A DNA stretch of 64,000 nucleotides from Peptoniphilus_A harei_B (lineage in GTDB: Bacteria; Bacillota; Clostridia; Tissierellales; Peptoniphilaceae): contig JAWGHR010000007.1 of assembly GCA_032560695.1 (NCBI GenBank), forward strand, positions 21,080 to 85,079. The letters are read 5' to 3'. Below are positions 33,052 through 41,853 of this stretch, piece by piece. Under the pieces are notes generated by a model. It saw nothing but the letters and a program-made list of their open reading frames with translations. It ran no database searches and was not told the origin of the DNA. Within the stretch, counting starts at the first letter, position 1. Every line of letters starts with the position of its first letter. Made by a program: the position numbers and the translations under genes.

Positions 33052-34167
33052 ATGTATTTAGAAGATTTTAACGATATTTTTTACATGGAACGTGCCCTTG
33101 AAATTGCAAGAGAGGGAACTGGCAAGACAAAGACCAACCCTCTTGTTGGCTGCGTGATTGTAAAAGATGACAAGATAATTGGCCAAGGCGCCCACCTAAA
33201 GTTTGGCGACAACCATGCAGAAGTAAATGCAATCTTAGATGCAAAGTCTCGTGGTGAAGACATAAGAGGTGCAACCCTTTATGTTAACCTTGAGCCTTGC
33301 TCCCACTATGGCAAGACTCCTCCCTGTGCTGAGAGGATTGTAAAAGAAGGAATAAGAAGAGTTGTCATTGGAACAGCCGACCCCTTTGAAAAAGTTTCTG
33401 GCAGGGGAATAAAAATTTTAGAAAATGCGGGTATTTCTGTTACAGAAGGTCTTTGCGAAGAAGAATGTTTAAACCTAAATGAAAGATTCTTCACTTATTT
33501 AAAAAATAAGAGACCCTTTGTGGTACTAAAGGCTGGCATGTCCCTTGATGGAAAAATTGCAACAGAGTCAGGCGAGTCCCAATGGATTACATCAGAATTT
33601 TCACGAGCTCACGGTCATGAACTAAGAGGCCAACTTGATGCAATAATGGTGGGAATAGGAACAGTCCTTACTGATGACCCTACTCTTAACACCCGTCATG
33701 GTAAATATAAAAATAATCCCATAAGGATCATTACAGATTCAAGCTTGAGGATCCCCCTTGATGCCAAAGTCTTAAGAGATGACTTAGATTCAATCGCAAT
33801 AATAGCAACAACAGAAGCTTGTGACAAGGATAAGCTAGAAAAATTAAAAGCAATGAAGAATGTTGAAGTCATAATTTGTAAGGAAAAAGACAAGAAGGTT
33901 GACCTTAAAGACCTTATGGAAAGGTTAAAGGACTACGACATCTCCTCCATCCTACTTGAAGGTGGAAGGACCTTAAATGCAGAGATGCTAAAAAATAATT
34001 TAGTTGATAAATTTTACTTCTTCATTTCCCCAATCCTACTTGGATCCAAGGGAATCCCTGCTATAGGAGATCTTGAAATAGACGAGCTAAAGGATGCAAT
34101 AAGGATTAAGGACATGAAGTCCGAAAAATTATTTGATGACATACTTGTCACTGGAAGGTGTGATTAA
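33052..34167 (+). CDS. ribD: Bifunctional riboflavin deaminase/reductase
   Basis: Two consecutive riboflavin steps: the N-terminal domain deaminates the pyrimidine ring of the first GTP-derived intermediate, and the C-terminal domain reduces the ribose. The zinc deaminase site is visible as HAEVNAI and EPCSHYGKTPPCAERI. The reductase starts at about residue 150 (KAGMSLDGKIATESGESQWIT) with GGRTLNAEML later. Length 371 aa. AGGTGATTTA precedes the ATG at 33052. First gene after the FMN riboswitch. Confidence 0.96.
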   Translation: MYLEDFNDIFYMERALEIAREGTGKTKTNPLVGCVIVKDDKIIGQGAHLKFGDNHAEVNAILDAKSRGEDIRGATLYVNLEPCSHYGKTPPCAERIVKEGIRRVVIGTADPFEKVSGRGIKILENAGISVTEGLCEEECLNLNERFFTYLKNKRPFVVLKAGMSLDGKIATESGESQWITSEFSRAHGHELRGQLDAIMVGIGTVLTDDPTLNTRHGKYKNNPIRIITDSSLRIPLDAKVLRDDLDSIAIIATTEACDKDKLEKLKAMKNVEVIICKEKDKKVDLKDLMERLKDYDISSILLEGGRTLNAEMLKNNLVDKFYFFISPILLGSKGIPAIGDLEIDELKDAIRIKDMKSEKLFDDILVTGRCD

Positions 34168-34804
34168 AATTTTCACAGGAATTATTGAAGAAATTGGAAG
34201 CCTTAGTGACATTAAAAGAGAAAGCGACCTCTACAGCCTAAGAGTTGCTTGCAGCAAAGTTTTAGAGGGAACTAAGAGGGGCGATTCTATTGCAACAAAT
34301 GGAGTTTGCCTAACTGTCACAGAATTAGGTCAAGACTTTTACAAGGCAGATGTTATGGTTGAGACAATAAATTCTACAACTTTTAAAAATTTAAAAAGAG
34401 GAGAAAAACTAAATCTTGAAAGAGCCCTAAGCCCTTCAAAGAGGCTTGACGGCCACATAGTCCAAGGCCATGTTGATGGACTTGGAGAGATAATTTCTAT
34501 CCTCAACCACGAAAATGAAATTGTCTACAGGATAAAGTTTGACTCAGACAATTTTAAGTACATTGCCCCCAAAGGATCTATTGCACTTGACGGTATAAGT
34601 CTTACAGTCTCAAAGGTTGGAGAAAAATATTTTGAAGTTTCAATTATTCCAACAACTATTAGGGACACCAATCTCATAAATAAAAAAGTTGGAGACATGA
34701 TTAATATAGAGACAGATATAATTGGTCGCTATGTCTACAATTTTGTAAATACAAAAAGTGAAAGCAAAATTACTAAATCATTTTTACTAGAAAATGGTTT
34801 TTAA
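34160..34804 (+). CDS. ribE: Riboflavin synthase, alpha subunit
   Basis: Dismutates two lumazine molecules to riboflavin. Two lumazine-binding repeats are visible, each starting with a FTGIIEEIG-like or GHIVQGHVDGLGEI-like block, with NGVCLTV and DGISLTVSKVG in matching positions. Length about 214 aa. The start is uncertain: I choose GTG at 34160, overlapping the ribD stop by 8 bases, because the family starts just before FTGIIEE. In-frame TTG (34133) and ATG (34136) upstream have no ribosome binding site. Confidence 0.93.
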   Translation: MIKIFTGIIEEIGSLSDIKRESDLYSLRVACSKVLEGTKRGDSIATNGVCLTVTELGQDFYKADVMVETINSTTFKNLKRGEKLNLERALSPSKRLDGHIVQGHVDGLGEIISILNHENEIVYRIKFDSDNFKYIAPKGSIALDGISLTVSKVGEKYFEVSIIPTTIRDTNLINKKVGDMINIETDIIGRYVYNFVNTKSESKITKSFLLENGF

Positions 34805-34820
34805 ATTGAGAGGAGATAAA

Positions 34821-36032
34821 ATGAAAGTTAATTCTATTGAAGAAGTTGTTGAAGCTCTTAAAAAGGGCGAAATCATTATAGTAACTGACGAGCCAGACAG
34901 AGAAAACGAAGGCGACATGATCCAGGCAGCAGAGTTTGCCACTGGAGAAAGTCTAAACACAATGGCTTCCCTTGCCAAGGGCCTAATCTGTATGCCAATG
35001 TCAAAGGAGTATGCAGAAAAGTTAAAATTAAATCAAATGGTTGCAGACAACACCGATAACCACGAAACTGCCTTTACAGTTTCCGTTGACCACGTAGACA
35101 CAACTACTGGGATCTCAGCTTGGGAAAGAGCCCTAACTGCCAACAAACTTGCAGAAGATGACGCAAAGCCAGAAGACTTTAGAAGACCTGGTCACATGTT
35201 CCCCCTTGTTGCAAAAAAAGATGGGATTTTTGTGAGACGTGGCCACACTGAAGCAACTGTTGACCTTTTGAAAATTGCTGGCCTCAAGGAAGTTGGACTT
35301 TGCTGTGAAATCATGCAAGACGATGGCCACATGATGCGTGGTGAAGACCTCTTTAAACTTGCCCAAGAGCTTGACATGAAGATAACAACAACTGAAGAGC
35401 TTCTCCTTTATAGAAAGAGACACGAAAAAATCGTAGAAAAAGTTGCTGAGGCTAAACTTCCAACAAGGTTTGGAGACTTTAGGGCACACGCCTACATTGA
35501 TAAGGTAACTGGCGAACACCACATTGCCCTTGTCAAGGGAGAAATTGGAGATGGCATGGACGTCCTAACAAGAGTCCACTCTGAATGTCTAACAGGTGAC
35601 TGCTTCGGCTCATCAAGATGTGACTGCGGCAACCAACTCCACCTTGCTATGAACCAAATCGACAAGGAAGGAATGGGAATCCTCCTCTACATGCGTCAAG
35701 AAGGCCGTGGAATTGGACTTGTAAATAAGATCAAGGCCTATGCCCTCCAAGACCAAGGCATGGACACAGTTGAGGCAAACTTGGCTCTAGGTTTCCCAGA
35801 AGATGCAAGAGACTATTCAACTGGTGCACAAATTCTACAAGACCTTGGTGTTAAAGAGTTGAGACTACTCACAAACAATCCAGACAAGGTTTATTCACTT
35901 CAAGAATTTGGCATGAAAATAAAGGAAAGAGTTCCAATAGAAGTCCACTCAACAAAACACGACGAGTTCTATTTGAGGACTAAGGCAGAAAAGATGAACC
36001 ACATCTTGTCAGAATTTAGTAATAATAAATAA
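34821..36032 (+). CDS. ribBA: Bifunctional DHBP synthase / GTP cyclohydrolase II
   Basis: Supplies both riboflavin precursors. The RibB half (residues 1 to about 200) shows DEPDRENEGDMIQAAEF (acidic loop) and RRGHTEATVDL. The RibA half has VHSECLTGDCFGSSRCDCGNQ (zinc cysteines and catalytic region) and RQEGRGIGL. Length 403 aa is normal. The frame opens 27 bases earlier, but GAGAGGAG before the ATG at 34821 marks the start. It sits between ribE and ribH as in Bacillus. Confidence 0.97.
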   Translation: MKVNSIEEVVEALKKGEIIIVTDEPDRENEGDMIQAAEFATGESLNTMASLAKGLICMPMSKEYAEKLKLNQMVADNTDNHETAFTVSVDHVDTTTGISAWERALTANKLAEDDAKPEDFRRPGHMFPLVAKKDGIFVRRGHTEATVDLLKIAGLKEVGLCCEIMQDDGHMMRGEDLFKLAQELDMKITTTEELLLYRKRHEKIVEKVAEAKLPTRFGDFRAHAYIDKVTGEHHIALVKGEIGDGMDVLTRVHSECLTGDCFGSSRCDCGNQLHLAMNQIDKEGMGILLYMRQEGRGIGLVNKIKAYALQDQGMDTVEANLALGFPEDARDYSTGAQILQDLGVKELRLLTNNPDKVYSLQEFGMKIKERVPIEVHSTKHDEFYLRTKAEKMNHILSEFSNNK

Positions 36033-36076
36033 GTTAGTAAATTAAAAATAAAATTTAAAATATAATTGGAGGAAAT

Positions 36077-36544
36077 ATGAAAGTTTACAGCGCAAATTTA
36101 CAATCACAAGGAAAGAAATACGCAATTGTTTTAGCGAGATTTAACGAGTTTATAGTTTCAAAATTATTAGATGGCTGTCTTGACGGTCTAAAGAGACATG
36201 GAGTTACTGACGATGAAATCGAAGTGATTTGGGTTCCAGGATCCTTTGAAATTCCCCTAGCTGCCAAGGCCCTTGCCCAAAGTAAAAAATACGACGCAGT
36301 AATTGCCCTAGGAGCAGTTATAAGAGGAGCAACTACCCACTACGAACTTGTATCAGCTGAAGTTGCCAAGGGAATAGCTTCATCTTCACTTGAAACTGGA
36401 GTGCCAATTATCTTTGGAGTTATAACAACAGAAAATATTGAACAAGCAATTGAAAGAGCGGGCACAAAGGCTGGCAACAAGGGCTTCGATGCTGCAACAG
36501 CTGCTATTGAAATGGCAAATCTTCTTGGTGAGATCCGTGGATAA
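36077..36544 (+). CDS. ribH: Lumazine synthase (beta subunit)
   Basis: Condenses the ribitylaminouracil intermediate with dihydroxybutanone phosphate. Family motifs: ARFNEFIVSKLLDG, the WVPGSFEIPLAAK block, ALGAVIRGATTHYE and FGVITTENIEQAIERAGTKAGNKG. At 155 aa it has the length of 60-subunit-capsid formers. GGAGGAAAT precedes the ATG. The next gene (HAD phosphatase) starts 8 bases before its stop. Confidence 0.97.
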   Translation: MKVYSANLQSQGKKYAIVLARFNEFIVSKLLDGCLDGLKRHGVTDDEIEVIWVPGSFEIPLAAKALAQSKKYDAVIALGAVIRGATTHYELVSAEVAKGIASSSLETGVPIIFGVITTENIEQAIERAGTKAGNKGFDAATAAIEMANLLGEIRG

Positions 36545-37211
36545 AAATTCTATAAGGGAAGACCTTAAAAATGTCAAAAGCATAATTTTTGACTTTGACG
36601 GAACCCTTCACGACACCATAAAAATTTACTACCCTGCTTTCTCTGAGGGAGTAAAAATTTTAAAGGACCATGGTTATGCCAAGGACTTCGAACTTTCTGA
36701 AGACAATGTAAAAAGATTTTTAGGTGAAAAACCAAACTTTGCCTACGACCTTTTGGCAAAAGATGCTGATGAAGACTTTAAGATAGAAGTCATGACCCAT
36801 GTTGGTCAAAAGATGGATGAAAATATAAAAAATAAGCTTGGAAAACTCTATGATGGAACAGAAGAAGTCTTGGAAAAACTTTCAAAGACCTACGATCTCT
36901 ACATCCTCTCCAATTGTCGTGAGTCCTACCTGGACCAAGCCCTTGATATCTATGGAATAAAAAAATATTTTAAAAAATATTATCCAGCAGAGATTTTTAA
37001 CTTTATCCCAAAGGACGAAATCATTAAGCAAGAGAGAAAAAATCTTAAAGAAGAAATTATATTTGTTGGCGACAGACACCACGACATGGCTGCAGCCCAC
37101 AAAAATAATTTGAGGAGCATCTTCTGCACCTATGGCTTTGGACCAGAAGAAGAAGGCAAGGATGCGACTTACAAAATCAATTCCATAAAAGAAATTTTAG
37201 AAATCCTATAA
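36537..37211 (+). CDS. HAD-superfamily phosphatase coupled to the rib operon
   Basis: Haloacid-dehalogenase phosphatase (224 aa) with IFDFDGTLHDT (nucleophile Asp and acid/base Asp, about residue 18), YILSNCRESYL (motif II), a motif III lysine region (FIPKDEIIKQE) and FVGDRHHDMAAAHKN (motif IV acidic pair). The frame opens 99 bases upstream in another phase of ribH, but GTG at 36537 with GGTGAG in front overlaps the ribH stop by 8 bases. Its place at the end of the FMN-controlled operon suggests it removes the phosphate from the ribitylaminouracil intermediate; that is inference. A generic phosphoglycolate-type phosphatase is the alternative. Confidence 0.85.
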   Translation: MDKNSIREDLKNVKSIIFDFDGTLHDTIKIYYPAFSEGVKILKDHGYAKDFELSEDNVKRFLGEKPNFAYDLLAKDADEDFKIEVMTHVGQKMDENIKNKLGKLYDGTEEVLEKLSKTYDLYILSNCRESYLDQALDIYGIKKYFKKYYPAEIFNFIPKDEIIKQERKNLKEEIIFVGDRHHDMAAAHKNNLRSIFCTYGFGPEEEGKDATYKINSIKEILEIL

Positions 37212-37338
37212 TTCATTAAAATTGAATCGTGAAATTTTTTGGCAAAAAATTATAATAACTTGCTGACAAAATGAAATTAGATAATACAGTAAGATTAAAA
37301 ATCTAAAAAAATAAAAATATTATTAACCCTAACAAAAA

Positions 37339-37369
37339 AGGAGGACCTCGCAATCCTCCAATTTTTTTA
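37339..37369 (+). terminator. Terminator of the riboflavin operon
   Basis: GGAGGA - 8-base loop - TCCTCC followed by AATTTTTTTAT, 130 bases after the last gene. The rest of the 283-base gap 37212-37494 is AT-rich with no gene. Confidence 0.8.
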
Positions 37370-37494
37370 TCTACTTTTATGACTTTATAATAAAATATTA
37401 AGCCACACATTTTTATGAGTGTTTAAATTTAAATTTTAAATTAAAAATTTTTAATCTTTCAAGATTTTTTAATTTATCAAAATAAATCTAATTA

Positions 37495-38973
37495 TTATTT
37501 AAAAGCTTCTGCCTTTTCTCTTGAAGCATTCCAAAGTTCGTTGGATTTCTTGTTCCAATTCATAGCATAAGGCGTAGTCTTTTCTTGTAATTCCTCAGGA
37601 CTTTCTGGCTCAATCATGTCAGTATTTTTTGCACCAGAATCATTAACTATCTTAGTAAGTCTTCCAGGGTTTTCAAGCATTGGGCATGGTTTTAACAAGT
37701 TTTTATTAAAAGGTTGATTGTCGTGGAAGCCCATAAATAGTGGACTCATTAGACATTCCTTAATAGTCTTTTCTCTGATGTTTGAGTCAGAATAGTGGAT
37801 AAAAACGCAAGGCTCCATGTCGCCCAAGGAATTAATGTGGAAATAATTTTTTCCACCAGCTATACAACCATTGATGAACTCCCCATCATTTTGAAAATCA
37901 ATTGTAAAAATATTTTGAGGGTACTCAGCTGACCTAATTTCTCTAACCTTGTGATATACATATTCTCTTTGGTCTGGGTCAAGAAGTAAACTTGTGTCTG
38001 CTCCCTTGCCAACAGGCATGTAGTGGAAGAACCAAGCGAGTCTACATCCATGATCCACAAGCATTTTTATAAAGTCGTCGTCTGTTACGTACTCATAGTT
38101 CTTACTTGTGTAACAAATAGAAGCTCCGTAGAGAAGTTTATTCTCCTTCATTAGGTCCATGGCCTTCATGACTTTTTTAAAGACTCCGTCTCCCCTTCTA
38201 AAGTCTGTTGATTCTTCAGTTCCTTCAATACTTAGGGCAAATGAAATATTTCCCGCTTCCTTAACTTCTTTACAAAATTCTTCATCAATTAAAGTTCCAT
38301 TTGTAAAAATGTGGAAAGCAGAATTATTAAACTCTTTTGCAAGCTTTATGACATCATCTTTCCTAACAAGAGGTTCCCCACCAGTTAAGATAAAGAAATA
38401 TGTTCCCAGTTCGTTGCCTTGTCTTACAATGCTTGCCATTTCTTCATAGGTCAAATTGTTTTTGTGACCATATTCAGCAGCCCAGCAGCCAGTACATTTT
38501 AAGTTGCAGGCAGAAGTTGGGTCAAATAAAATTGTCCAAGGAATGTTGCAATTGTATTCTTTTTGAAGTTTATTCCTCAAAGAATTTCCCTTGTAAGCTG
38601 CATTGTAGCCAATATTTTTAACAGAAGTCTTTACAATATTTTCATCAATTCCATTTACAATGTCGCTACCAAAGGAAACCCACTTTGAATTTTCATCCTT
38701 TAATTCATTTCTAACCCTTTCAAGTCCAGCTTTTGCAGAGTTCTCTTCTTTTGATGATGGCATCATAAATTGGTCAAAAACATTTACAACTTCTAGCATT
38801 CCCTTTTGGGGATCCTTCTTTACCCTCTTGTAGGCAAGGTTAAGAGCAGATATAAATATTTTTTCATCCCTTTTGTCCTTTAAATTTTCTCTAAAAGATT
38901 TCTTTTCACTTGTATTTTCCTCAGGTGGAGTCAATAAGCTTTCATTAGTTTTTTCTTTATAATTAACTTTCAT
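37495..38973 (-). CDS. Radical SAM protein with N-terminal extension and cysteine-rich C-terminal region
   Basis: Radical SAM enzyme of 492 aa. The SAM [4Fe-4S] site is PTSACNLKCTGCW (CxxxCxxC, near residue 158), followed by LTGGEPLVR and an FALSIEGTEE SAM-binding strand. About 150 residues before it form a helical extension. After the core there are cysteines at GCIAGGKNYFHINSLGDMEPC and KPCPMLENPG, the spacing of a SPASM-like auxiliary cluster. No precursor peptide, maturase partner or client is beside it. AGGAGGTTAATT precedes the ATG, and a TGAAC/GTTCA dyad lies in its promoter region. Substrate unknown. Confidence 0.85.
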   Translation of the reverse strand: MKVNYKEKTNESLLTPPEENTSEKKSFRENLKDKRDEKIFISALNLAYKRVKKDPQKGMLEVVNVFDQFMMPSSKEENSAKAGLERVRNELKDENSKWVSFGSDIVNGIDENIVKTSVKNIGYNAAYKGNSLRNKLQKEYNCNIPWTILFDPTSACNLKCTGCWAAEYGHKNNLTYEEMASIVRQGNELGTYFFILTGGEPLVRKDDVIKLAKEFNNSAFHIFTNGTLIDEEFCKEVKEAGNISFALSIEGTEESTDFRRGDGVFKKVMKAMDLMKENKLLYGASICYTSKNYEYVTDDDFIKMLVDHGCRLAWFFHYMPVGKGADTSLLLDPDQREYVYHKVREIRSAEYPQNIFTIDFQNDGEFINGCIAGGKNYFHINSLGDMEPCVFIHYSDSNIREKTIKECLMSPLFMGFHDNQPFNKNLLKPCPMLENPGRLTKIVNDSGAKNTDMIEPESPEELQEKTTPYAMNWNKKSNELWNASREKAEAFK

Positions 38974-39009
38974 AATTAACCTCCTAGGTGTTTTTAAGTA
39001 AAATATTTC

Positions 39010-39022
39010 TGAACAACGTTCA
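39010..39022. promoter_or_regulatory. TGAAC-AAC-GTTCA inverted repeat upstream of the radical SAM gene
   Basis: A perfect 5+3+5 dyad about 37 bases before the start, probably in or after the promoter (TATAAAT nearby on the minus strand). It resembles TetR-type operators. It does not match the LexA box, which needs four central bases. Confidence 0.45.
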
Positions 39023-39133
39023 ATTTATTTATATTTTACTACAAAAGAGGATAAATTAAAAGATGTTAATATTAAATTATTGAAATTAATTCAAGTTTTT
39101 TCACCACTAAAACTAAATTGAATATCCAGCTAA

Positions 39134-39511
39134 CTAGATATTTTCTAATTGCAAAAAGGAGGACTTAATGTCCTCCTTTTTTTTAATATTTAATTCAACT
39201 GATCTTATATTTCCCTCTTCGTAATTATTTATTCTTCCCCTTGCCTCTTTAAAAATAAAAATATTTAAGAAAAACAAAGCTAGCAATAAAAAGTAAAGTA
39301 GGAACTTTAATTTTCCCAGGCCTTTACTTAAATAAAAATATAATAAAGCGAGAGAAGGAATTATTAATAGATTTAAAGCATAAAGAAAATTGTAGTCGTA
39401 AATTGAGTAGTCTCTTAAATATCCACTTAAGTAAAAATTAAGAGCAATTAGTAAAATCAAAAGACCATAGGCTGATGACAGTGCGATTTTATTAAATTTA
39501 GTTTTATTCAT
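39134..39511 (-). CDS. Hypothetical membrane protein whose 3' end runs through a terminator hairpin (125 aa)
   Basis: Not recognised. Three hydrophobic segments (about residues 10-28, 43-62 and 69-89) are followed by a charged tail. AGGAAATATGAA gives a usable start. The last codons (KKKEDIKSSFLQ) are encoded by a perfect GGAGGAC / GTCCTCC hairpin with T-rich flanks at 39152-39186. Either the protein reads through the terminator sequence, or the real stop was lost and the frame extended. Same strand as the two-component system and 116 bases after its response regulator gene. Confidence 0.5.
   Translation of the reverse strand: MNKTKFNKIALSSAYGLLILLIALNFYLSGYLRDYSIYDYNFLYALNLLIIPSLALLYFYLSKGLGKLKFLLYFLLLALFFLNIFIFKEARGRINNYEEGNIRSVELNIKKKEDIKSSFLQLENI
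39152..39186. terminator. Terminator-like hairpin inside the end of the 125-aa frame
   Basis: AAAAGGAGGAC-TTAAT-GTCCTCCTTTT with eight T on the plus-strand side and five on the minus-strand side. It may serve both directions. Confidence 0.7.
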
Positions 39512-39627
39512 ATTTCCTCCAATATCTAATTTCCCATATAAAACTATATTAACAATATTTTAACTTCATTATATAAATAATAAGGATATTGTCAATTAAC
39601 TTTTGTTAAAAATTTTTAATGAAAATT

Positions 39628-40230
39628 CTAAAAGGAATCAACTATTCCTAAATCCATAGCTTTTTTCATGAGTTCTTGATAGTTGTTAATACAAAGCTTT
39701 TGATAAATTCGATTTAACATAACTGCAAGGGATCTCTCTGAAATAAAAAGCTCCTTTGCAACTTGACTTCTATTCAAACCTGAACAATAAAGCTGAACTA
39801 TTTCCACTTCTTTATCTGTCAAACTTTCTAAATTTTTCTTATTATTAAAGAATTTTTTGTCATTGATATAAATTTCCTTTAATTTATTTATAAGACTTTG
39901 CATATCTTCTTCTTTTGAAATAAAAGCATAGGCTCCAAGTCTTTTTGCTCTTTCAGCATAAAAAAGTAAATCATAGCCAGATAAAATCACTATTTTTATA
40001 GTATTATCTAACTTTAAAACTTTTTCCGCTAGGTCCAAGCCGTTTAAAGATTCTTCAAAACCTTTCAAATTAATATCCACAAGTAAAATATCATAAATTT
40101 GTAAAAATTTTATGTCATTTATCTTTTCCAAGTCCTTTAACAAATCAATTTCAAAAAACTTATCTTTTTCTAAAAATTCTTTTAAGGATCTTGCCATCAT
40201 TTTATGATCTTCTATTAATAAAACTTTCAT
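39628..40230 (-). CDS. LuxR/NarL-type response regulator
   Basis: DNA-binding response regulator (200 aa). The receiver domain has the acidic pair ED (residues 7-8), the phosphorylation site LLVDINL (Asp52), ILSGYD (Thr/Ser switch) and the lysine in FISKEED. A C-terminal LuxR helix-turn-helix (LTDKEVEIVQLYCSGLNRSQ, then VAKELFISERSLAVMLNRIY) occupies residues about 133-190. It overlaps the kinase gene by 29 bases. Its likely targets include the small exported proteins encoded just upstream; that is inference. Confidence 0.92.
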   Translation of the reverse strand: MKVLLIEDHKMMARSLKEFLEKDKFFEIDLLKDLEKINDIKFLQIYDILLVDINLKGFEESLNGLDLAEKVLKLDNTIKIVILSGYDLLFYAERAKRLGAYAFISKEEDMQSLINKLKEIYINDKKFFNNKKNLESLTDKEVEIVQLYCSGLNRSQVAKELFISERSLAVMLNRIYQKLCINNYQELMKKAMDLGIVDSF

Positions 40231-41770
40231 TCACTATCTCCTCTTGAATTGGCAGCCTGATAACAAATTCTACATAAGCTTCATCTCTTAAATCATCTGT
40301 GAAGTTATTTTTAACAACTAAGTCTCCCCCATAAATATTTAAGGTCTCTTTTATAAAATTAATACCTGAATGATTTGATTTATTATAATTTTCATCTAAG
40401 TAGTCTTCAAAATTTTTAATATCTATAAATATAACATCATCTTCTATTTTTAAATTTAGTTCTGAAAAATAACCCTTAGAATGCTTATAAAAATTAGTAG
40501 TGATTTCGTGAATAAACTTGTAAACTATACTGTCGTAAGGACTTGGAATAAAGATGTTTTCATCACAATAAAACTCAATGTGTTTGTCCATTCCATACAT
40601 ATTTTTTAGAGAATTAATAAGTTCGCAATAAATCTCATAATGATTTAAATCATCTTCAAAAATTGGATTTATTAAATTTATTTTAAGCCTAATTTTTTTT
40701 ATCAACTTTTTGTGAATTTCTATAGACTTATTTATATTCTCCGGACCTTCTTCTAAAAATTTTTCGGATAAAATGATATCTTGCAAAATATCATCATGTA
40801 AAAAACTCAGGCTTCTTTTCTCAAGATTTTCTGATAAATCTTTTGCCATCTTGTTGTTAAATAAAAATTTTTCATAAGAAGACTTATTGTTTTCAATTTT
40901 TCTTAACTTTATTATCATTTCAATATTTATCATATTTAAGAAAAAAATTAGGGCAAAAATTATAGCTAAGCTATAATTTTTTATAGAATTCTCAAAAATT
41001 ATAGTGAAAATTACAATGAATATAATATATAAGGGATTTGAATAAAAATTTAAAATCACCTTTTTTAAATTACTTTTCATGGATATTATAAAAATTAAAA
41101 TTGAAATCTCTGTCACAAATAATATTATAAATTCTCTAAGATAAATATAATTAAAAACTGGTATAAAATAATTTGATACAAAAAATATTAAATAAATAAA
41201 ACTTATAAAAAATACATTTAATAACAATTTATGGCTATATTTTCTTATTTGCCTCTTATATGTAAAAACAAGAATTATAGGAAATAAGCCTATTGCAATT
41301 CTTGCCCATTTTAATATGTATATGTGGATTGGATTATTAAAATAATTTAAAATAAAAGAAAATAGTAAGATACTACAAGCAAGATAGTTTATATACCTCC
41401 ACCTAATCTCTTTTACACAATCTAGGAATATATATAAGTTAGAAAAAATTAAAAGATAAATGAATCCTAAGCTAAATTCATAAGTATATTTAAAATTTAT
41501 TTTATATTTGTATAGGAAGATATAATCAAGCAAAATCCATAAGGAAAATAAAACTACCAAAGAGCTATGTTCAACAATAATTTTTCTGTCATTAGATAAC
41601 AAAAAAGTTAGAAGAGAGAAATTATTTATTAGGCTAAGAAAAAATAAAAAATACATTCCATTAAAATCTCTTATATTTTGAATTTTTATGGAATAAAACA
41701 AAATGTACATACCTATAAAAACATATGAAATTAAAATACTTACTTTCAAAAATTTTTTGTCCTTAATCAT
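40202..41770 (-). CDS. Membrane sensor histidine kinase of the HisKA_3 (NarL-partner) class
   Basis: Sensor kinase of 522 aa: about eight membrane segments fill residues 1-290 with no large extracellular domain, so it probably senses a membrane-embedded or small-peptide signal. The dimerisation/phospho-acceptor motif is SFLHDDILQDI (His near residue 325), matching HDxxxQ. The ATPase domain has the N box (HEITTNFYKHS) and a GINFIKETLNIYGG block, but the usual DxGxG is degenerate (IDIKNFEDY). GAAGGAGGGAAAT selects the ATG at 41770 over an opening 42 bases upstream. Overlaps its regulator. Confidence 0.87.
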   Translation of the reverse strand: MIKDKKFLKVSILISYVFIGMYILFYSIKIQNIRDFNGMYFLFFLSLINNFSLLTFLLSNDRKIIVEHSSLVVLFSLWILLDYIFLYKYKINFKYTYEFSLGFIYLLIFSNLYIFLDCVKEIRWRYINYLACSILLFSFILNYFNNPIHIYILKWARIAIGLFPIILVFTYKRQIRKYSHKLLLNVFFISFIYLIFFVSNYFIPVFNYIYLREFIILFVTEISILIFIISMKSNLKKVILNFYSNPLYIIFIVIFTIIFENSIKNYSLAIIFALIFFLNMINIEMIIKLRKIENNKSSYEKFLFNNKMAKDLSENLEKRSLSFLHDDILQDIILSEKFLEEGPENINKSIEIHKKLIKKIRLKINLINPIFEDDLNHYEIYCELINSLKNMYGMDKHIEFYCDENIFIPSPYDSIVYKFIHEITTNFYKHSKGYFSELNLKIEDDVIFIDIKNFEDYLDENYNKSNHSGINFIKETLNIYGGDLVVKNNFTDDLRDEAYVEFVIRLPIQEEIVNESFINRRS

Positions 41771-41817
41771 ATTTCCCTCCTTCAAATTTTGTTTTACAAA
41801 CTTATTATACATTAAAA

Positions 41818-41851
41818 ATTAAAAGGTCCTAAATTAATAGAACCTTTTAAA
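41818..41851 (-). terminator. Terminator between the second small exported protein and the kinase gene
   Basis: Minus strand AAAAGGTTC / GGACCTTTT stem (one G-U pair) followed by AATTTTTAAT. Confidence 0.6.
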
Positions 41852-41853
41852 GA

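Noticed and set aside
35133..35522. 129-residue minus-strand frame
   Set aside because: Antisense shadow of ribBA.
39010..39022. LexA/DinR box before the radical SAM gene
   Set aside because: The half sites GAAC and GTTC are separated by three bases; the Gram-positive SOS box needs four.
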